Positions 62,093 through 64,000 of a stretch of 64,000 bases of DNA are shown in pieces. Made by a program: the position numbers and the translations under genes. The notes below the pieces were generated by a model that saw only the letters and a program-made list of their open reading frames with translations, was not told the DNA's origin and did no database searches. Origin of the DNA: Sandarakinorhabdus sp. (GTDB lineage Bacteria > Pseudomonadota > Alphaproteobacteria > Sphingomonadales > Sphingomonadaceae); the NCBI GenBank assembly GCA_020692215.1, contig JAIMKW010000001.1, forward strand, positions 904,442 to 968,441, read 5' to 3'. Position 1 is the first letter of the stretch; each line of letters opens with the position of its first letter.

Positions 62093-62472
62093 CTTCAAAG
62101 AGAGCCTACAAGCGCCTATATCAGTTGTGCCGCCTTCGGGCGGAGATGGCGATGAATGATGCCGTGAAATAGGTGCAGCGGACCCGGGGGCAGTACCCGG
62201 CGGCTCCACCATATGTCCTCGCAAGGCCCCCAGGTGCGAAGCATCGCGGGGCCGCGCCAGGGAATATGATGGGGCCGAACCAGGATAGACGTGTTCTGAA
62301 AGACGGTATTTTTGCCCGGCCTGAATGAGCCGTTAAACCGTTCAAAACCTACAAATGCCAACGATAACGAGGCATTTGCGATTGCTGCGTAACTGAGACC
62401 CCACAAGGTCTGGTTATAACGCTTGAGCAGGGTCGGGCCGAACCCGGTAACAGAATCGGACACCGGCGGTTT
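62093..62472 (+). ncRNA. ssrA: Two-piece (circularly permuted) tmRNA
   Basis: The tRNA-like 3' (acceptor) piece comes first, about 62093-62211. It ends CGGCTCC-A-CCA, with a T arm CCGGG-GGCAGTA-CCCGG typical of alphaproteobacterial tmRNA. An intervening segment (62212-62270) is removed. The coding piece starts at GGGGCCG (62271-62277), which pairs with CGGCTCC as the acceptor stem including the hallmark G-U third pair. It carries the tag frame at 62357-62392. The outer limits are approximate. Its product releases stalled ribosomes and tags the unfinished protein for proteolysis. Confidence 0.93.
62357..62392 (+). other. tmRNA tag-peptide reading frame
   Basis: GCC is the resume codon. The frame reads ANDNEAFAIAA and stops at TAA (62390-62392). 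The AND...AA form is the alphaproteobacterial SsrA tag, with the C-terminal AA read by ClpXP and the N-terminal AN-D part by SspB. Confidence 0.95.
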
Positions 62473-62507
62473 GGGGAGCACCGAGCAACAGAAGCTCCCC
62501 GCCTTTC
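62473..62507 (+). terminator. Terminator of ssrA
   Basis: GGGGAGC (62473-62479) pairs with GCTCCCC (62494-62500) around a 14-base loop, followed by GCCTTTCT. Confidence 0.7.
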
Positions 62508-62613
62508 TATTTCGCCGGAACCGGCATTTCGGACTTCATCGGGCTTGACGCATTTGGCCTGCCGGGCCACTTGGAAGCCTCCAATCGAAATGGAGCGTCC
62601 GAGAATCCGAGCC

Positions 62614-63093
62614 ATGACCGAACCGCCGGAAAACCAGGAACCGCCCGACAGCCTCATCCCCTATGATGAGATTGTTCAGGATAGCCTGCGCGGTGTCGTG
62701 CGCCGGGTGCTGAGCGACGTTGCCGCTTCTGGCGGGCTTCCGGGTGGGCATCATTTCTTCATTGCGTTCCGCACCCGCTATCCCGGCGTCGATATGCCCA
62801 AGCATCTGCTGGAGCGCTATCCCGACGAGATGACGGTGGTGATCCAGCATCGCTATTGGGACCTGGCGGTTGAAGACGATCATTTCGAAGTGGGGCTGAC
62901 CTTCAATCAGGTGCCGGCGAAGCTGTATATCCCCTACAAGGCCATATCGGGTTTCGTGGACCCGGCGGTGAACTTTGCCCTGCAGTTCGTGGTGACCATG
63001 CCCGAGGTGGAGACGGCAGAGCCCGAAGCGCCCGTGGTGGAGGGGGAGCCGGGCTCCAACGTCGTCAGCTTCGATTTCAAGCGCAAGAAGTAG
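62614..63093 (+). CDS. sspB: SspB family ClpXP adaptor
   Basis: 159-residue alphaproteobacterial SspB (stringent starvation protein B-like) that tethers SsrA-tagged proteins to ClpXP. The tag-binding core includes GGLPGGHHFFIAFRTRYPGVD and VIQHRYWDLAVEDDHFEVGLTFNQVPAKLYIPY. An acidic, proline-rich linker leads to the C-terminal VVSFDFKRKK, like the ClpX-docking tail of alphaproteobacterial SspB. The ATG at 62614 (MTEPPENQEP) is preferred over the longer frame from 62545. It is encoded next to ssrA, whose tag it should recognise. fumC begins right at its stop. Confidence 0.9.
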   Translation: MTEPPENQEPPDSLIPYDEIVQDSLRGVVRRVLSDVAASGGLPGGHHFFIAFRTRYPGVDMPKHLLERYPDEMTVVIQHRYWDLAVEDDHFEVGLTFNQVPAKLYIPYKAISGFVDPAVNFALQFVVTMPEVETAEPEAPVVEGEPGSNVVSFDFKRKK

Positions 63094-64000
63094 GTGCGCG
63101 AGGAGGCCGACAGCATGGGCACCGTGCAGGTGCCGGACTCGGCCTATTGGGGAGCGCAGACCCAGCGATCCATCGGGAATTTCCCCATCGGAGAGGATGC
63201 CGGCGAGCGGATGCCGCTTGCGTTGGTGCATGCCCTGGGGCTGGTGAAGCAGGCGGCTGCGCGCGTGAACCGGGCGCACGGGCTTGCGGCTGACCTTGCC
63301 GACGCGATCGAGGCTGCTGCGGCTGAATTGGTGGCTGGCAAGCTGGACGCGCATTTTCCGCTGGTGGTGTGGCAGACCGGATCTGGCACCCAGACCAACA
63401 TGAATGTGAACGAGGTGATTGCGGGGCGCGCCAACGAGATGCTGACGGGCGTGCGTGGCGGCAAACGCCCGGTTCACCCCAATGATCATGTGAACCGCTC
63501 GCAAAGCTCCAACGACAGTTTCCCGACCGCCATGCATATCGCCGTGGCGATGGAACTGCGCGGGCGGCTGCTGCCAGCCCTGCGCGGCATGGCGGTGGCG
63601 TTCCGCGCCCACGAAGCCGGCTGGAGCGGGATCGTGAAGATTGGTCGGACGCATCTGATGGACGCCACCCCGCTGACGCTGGGGCAGGAGGCTTCGGCCT
63701 GGGCGCAGACGTGCGAAGACGGTGCGCAGCGGGTGGTGGATTTGTGGCCGCGCCTGCGGCGGCTGGCGCAGGGGGGAACCGCTGTGGGCACCGGGCTGAA
63801 CGCGCCAGCGGGCTTTGGCGAGGATTTCGTGGCGGCCCTGACGCAGATCAGTGGCGGCATCCCATGGGAGAGTGCGCCCAACAAATTCGAGGCGCTGGCG
63901 ACCCATGACAGCATGGTGGAAGTTTCGGGCGTGCTTACGACCATCGCAGCGGGCTTCGGCAAGATTGCGAATGATGTCCGGCTGTTGGGCTCGGGCCCGC
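63094..64000 (+). CDS. fumC: Class II fumarate hydratase, 3'-truncated by window edge
   Basis: The first 302 residues of FumC, the heat-stable iron-free fumarase of the citric acid cycle. Visible motifs are VPDSAYWGAQTQRSIGNFPI, the substrate-binding GSGTQTNMNVNEV, SQSSNDSFPTAMHIA and GRTHLMDATPLTLGQE. The catalytic SSxMPxKxN loop lies beyond the window. The start is the GTG at 63094, directly after the sspB stop; an ATG at 63115 would cut into the conserved N-terminus. Tight spacing suggests co-transcription with sspB. Confidence 0.95.
   Translation, partial: MREEADSMGTVQVPDSAYWGAQTQRSIGNFPIGEDAGERMPLALVHALGLVKQAAARVNRAHGLAADLADAIEAAAAELVAGKLDAHFPLVVWQTGSGTQTNMNVNEVIAGRANEMLTGVRGGKRPVHPNDHVNRSQSSNDSFPTAMHIAVAMELRGRLLPALRGMAVAFRAHEAGWSGIVKIGRTHLMDATPLTLGQEASAWAQTCEDGAQRVVDLWPRLRRLAQGGTAVGTGLNAPAGFGEDFVAALTQISGGIPWESAPNKFEALATHDSMVEVSGVLTTIAAGFGKIANDVRLLGSGP

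Noticed and set aside
62116-62481. 121-residue open frame antisense to the tmRNA
   Set aside because: The region is explained by the permuted ssrA gene on the plus strand; the frame has no domain features.

Overview
The window is G+C-rich, densely coding alphaproteobacterial chromosome. A sphingomonad (order Sphingomonadales) is the best fit. Supporting signs are a PEPxxWA-type C-terminal sorting tail, a serine palmitoyltransferase operon for sphingolipids, a circularly permuted two-piece tmRNA followed by an SspB-like ClpXP adaptor gene, and a CIRCE-controlled groESL operon. No phage, IS element, CRISPR array or rRNA gene was seen.

Layout. 1-6.2 kb: 3' end of a short-chain dehydrogenase gene, CIRCE-groES-groEL, a secreted S9 peptidase, an exported protein of unknown function and a DUF3147 membrane protein. 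6.3-13 kb: CPBP membrane protease with an AraC regulator, an M20 amidohydrolase, an AGCS amino acid symporter and an SLC13-type permease. 13-18.4 kb: ahpC-ahpF peroxide defence, cysD-cysNC sulfate activation, tRNA-Val. 18.5-26.4 kb: lon, a CaiB/BaiF CoA-transferase, an MFS symporter, a TIR-TPR membrane protein and a MAPEG protein. 26.4-29.3 kb: sphingolipid operon (reductase/epimerase, small membrane protein, acyl carrier protein, serine palmitoyltransferase). 29.3-33.6 kb: rsmE, gshA, a small nuclease-like gene, rlmB and a thioesterase. 33.6-39 kb: tRNA-Gly, tRNA-Tyr, a VOC gene flanked by two related repeat clusters, tRNA-Trp, secE-nusG-rplK-rplA, an AT-rich islet gene, rplJ-rplL. 39.3-50.8 kb: a small membrane protein and a complete, tightly overlapped tad (Flp pilus) operon on the minus strand. 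51-59.7 kb: rpoB-rpoC. 59.7-64 kb: a decayed PEP-CTERM gene end, an intact PEPxxWA-CTERM protein gene with a candidate sigma-54 promoter, a GT4 glycosyltransferase, ssrA, sspB and the 5' part of fumC.

The most notable feature of the layout is the rearranged translation/transcription cluster. The usual tRNA-Tyr/Gly-tuf-tRNA-Trp-secE-nusG-rplKAJL-rpoBC string is interrupted three times. tuf is absent, and a VOC gene between repeats sits in its place. An AT-rich orphan gene separates rplA from rplJ. An 11-12 kb opposite-strand tad pilus locus separates rplL from rpoB. rpoB accordingly has its own strong promoter and a large terminator-like hairpin in its leader.

Other functional groupings are ssrA next to sspB (a tag and its likely adaptor) and ahpC/ahpF with an intercistronic hairpin. 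Gene starts were set from Shine-Dalgarno spacing, family length and operon overlaps. Functions rest on motif recognition only; no database search was run.
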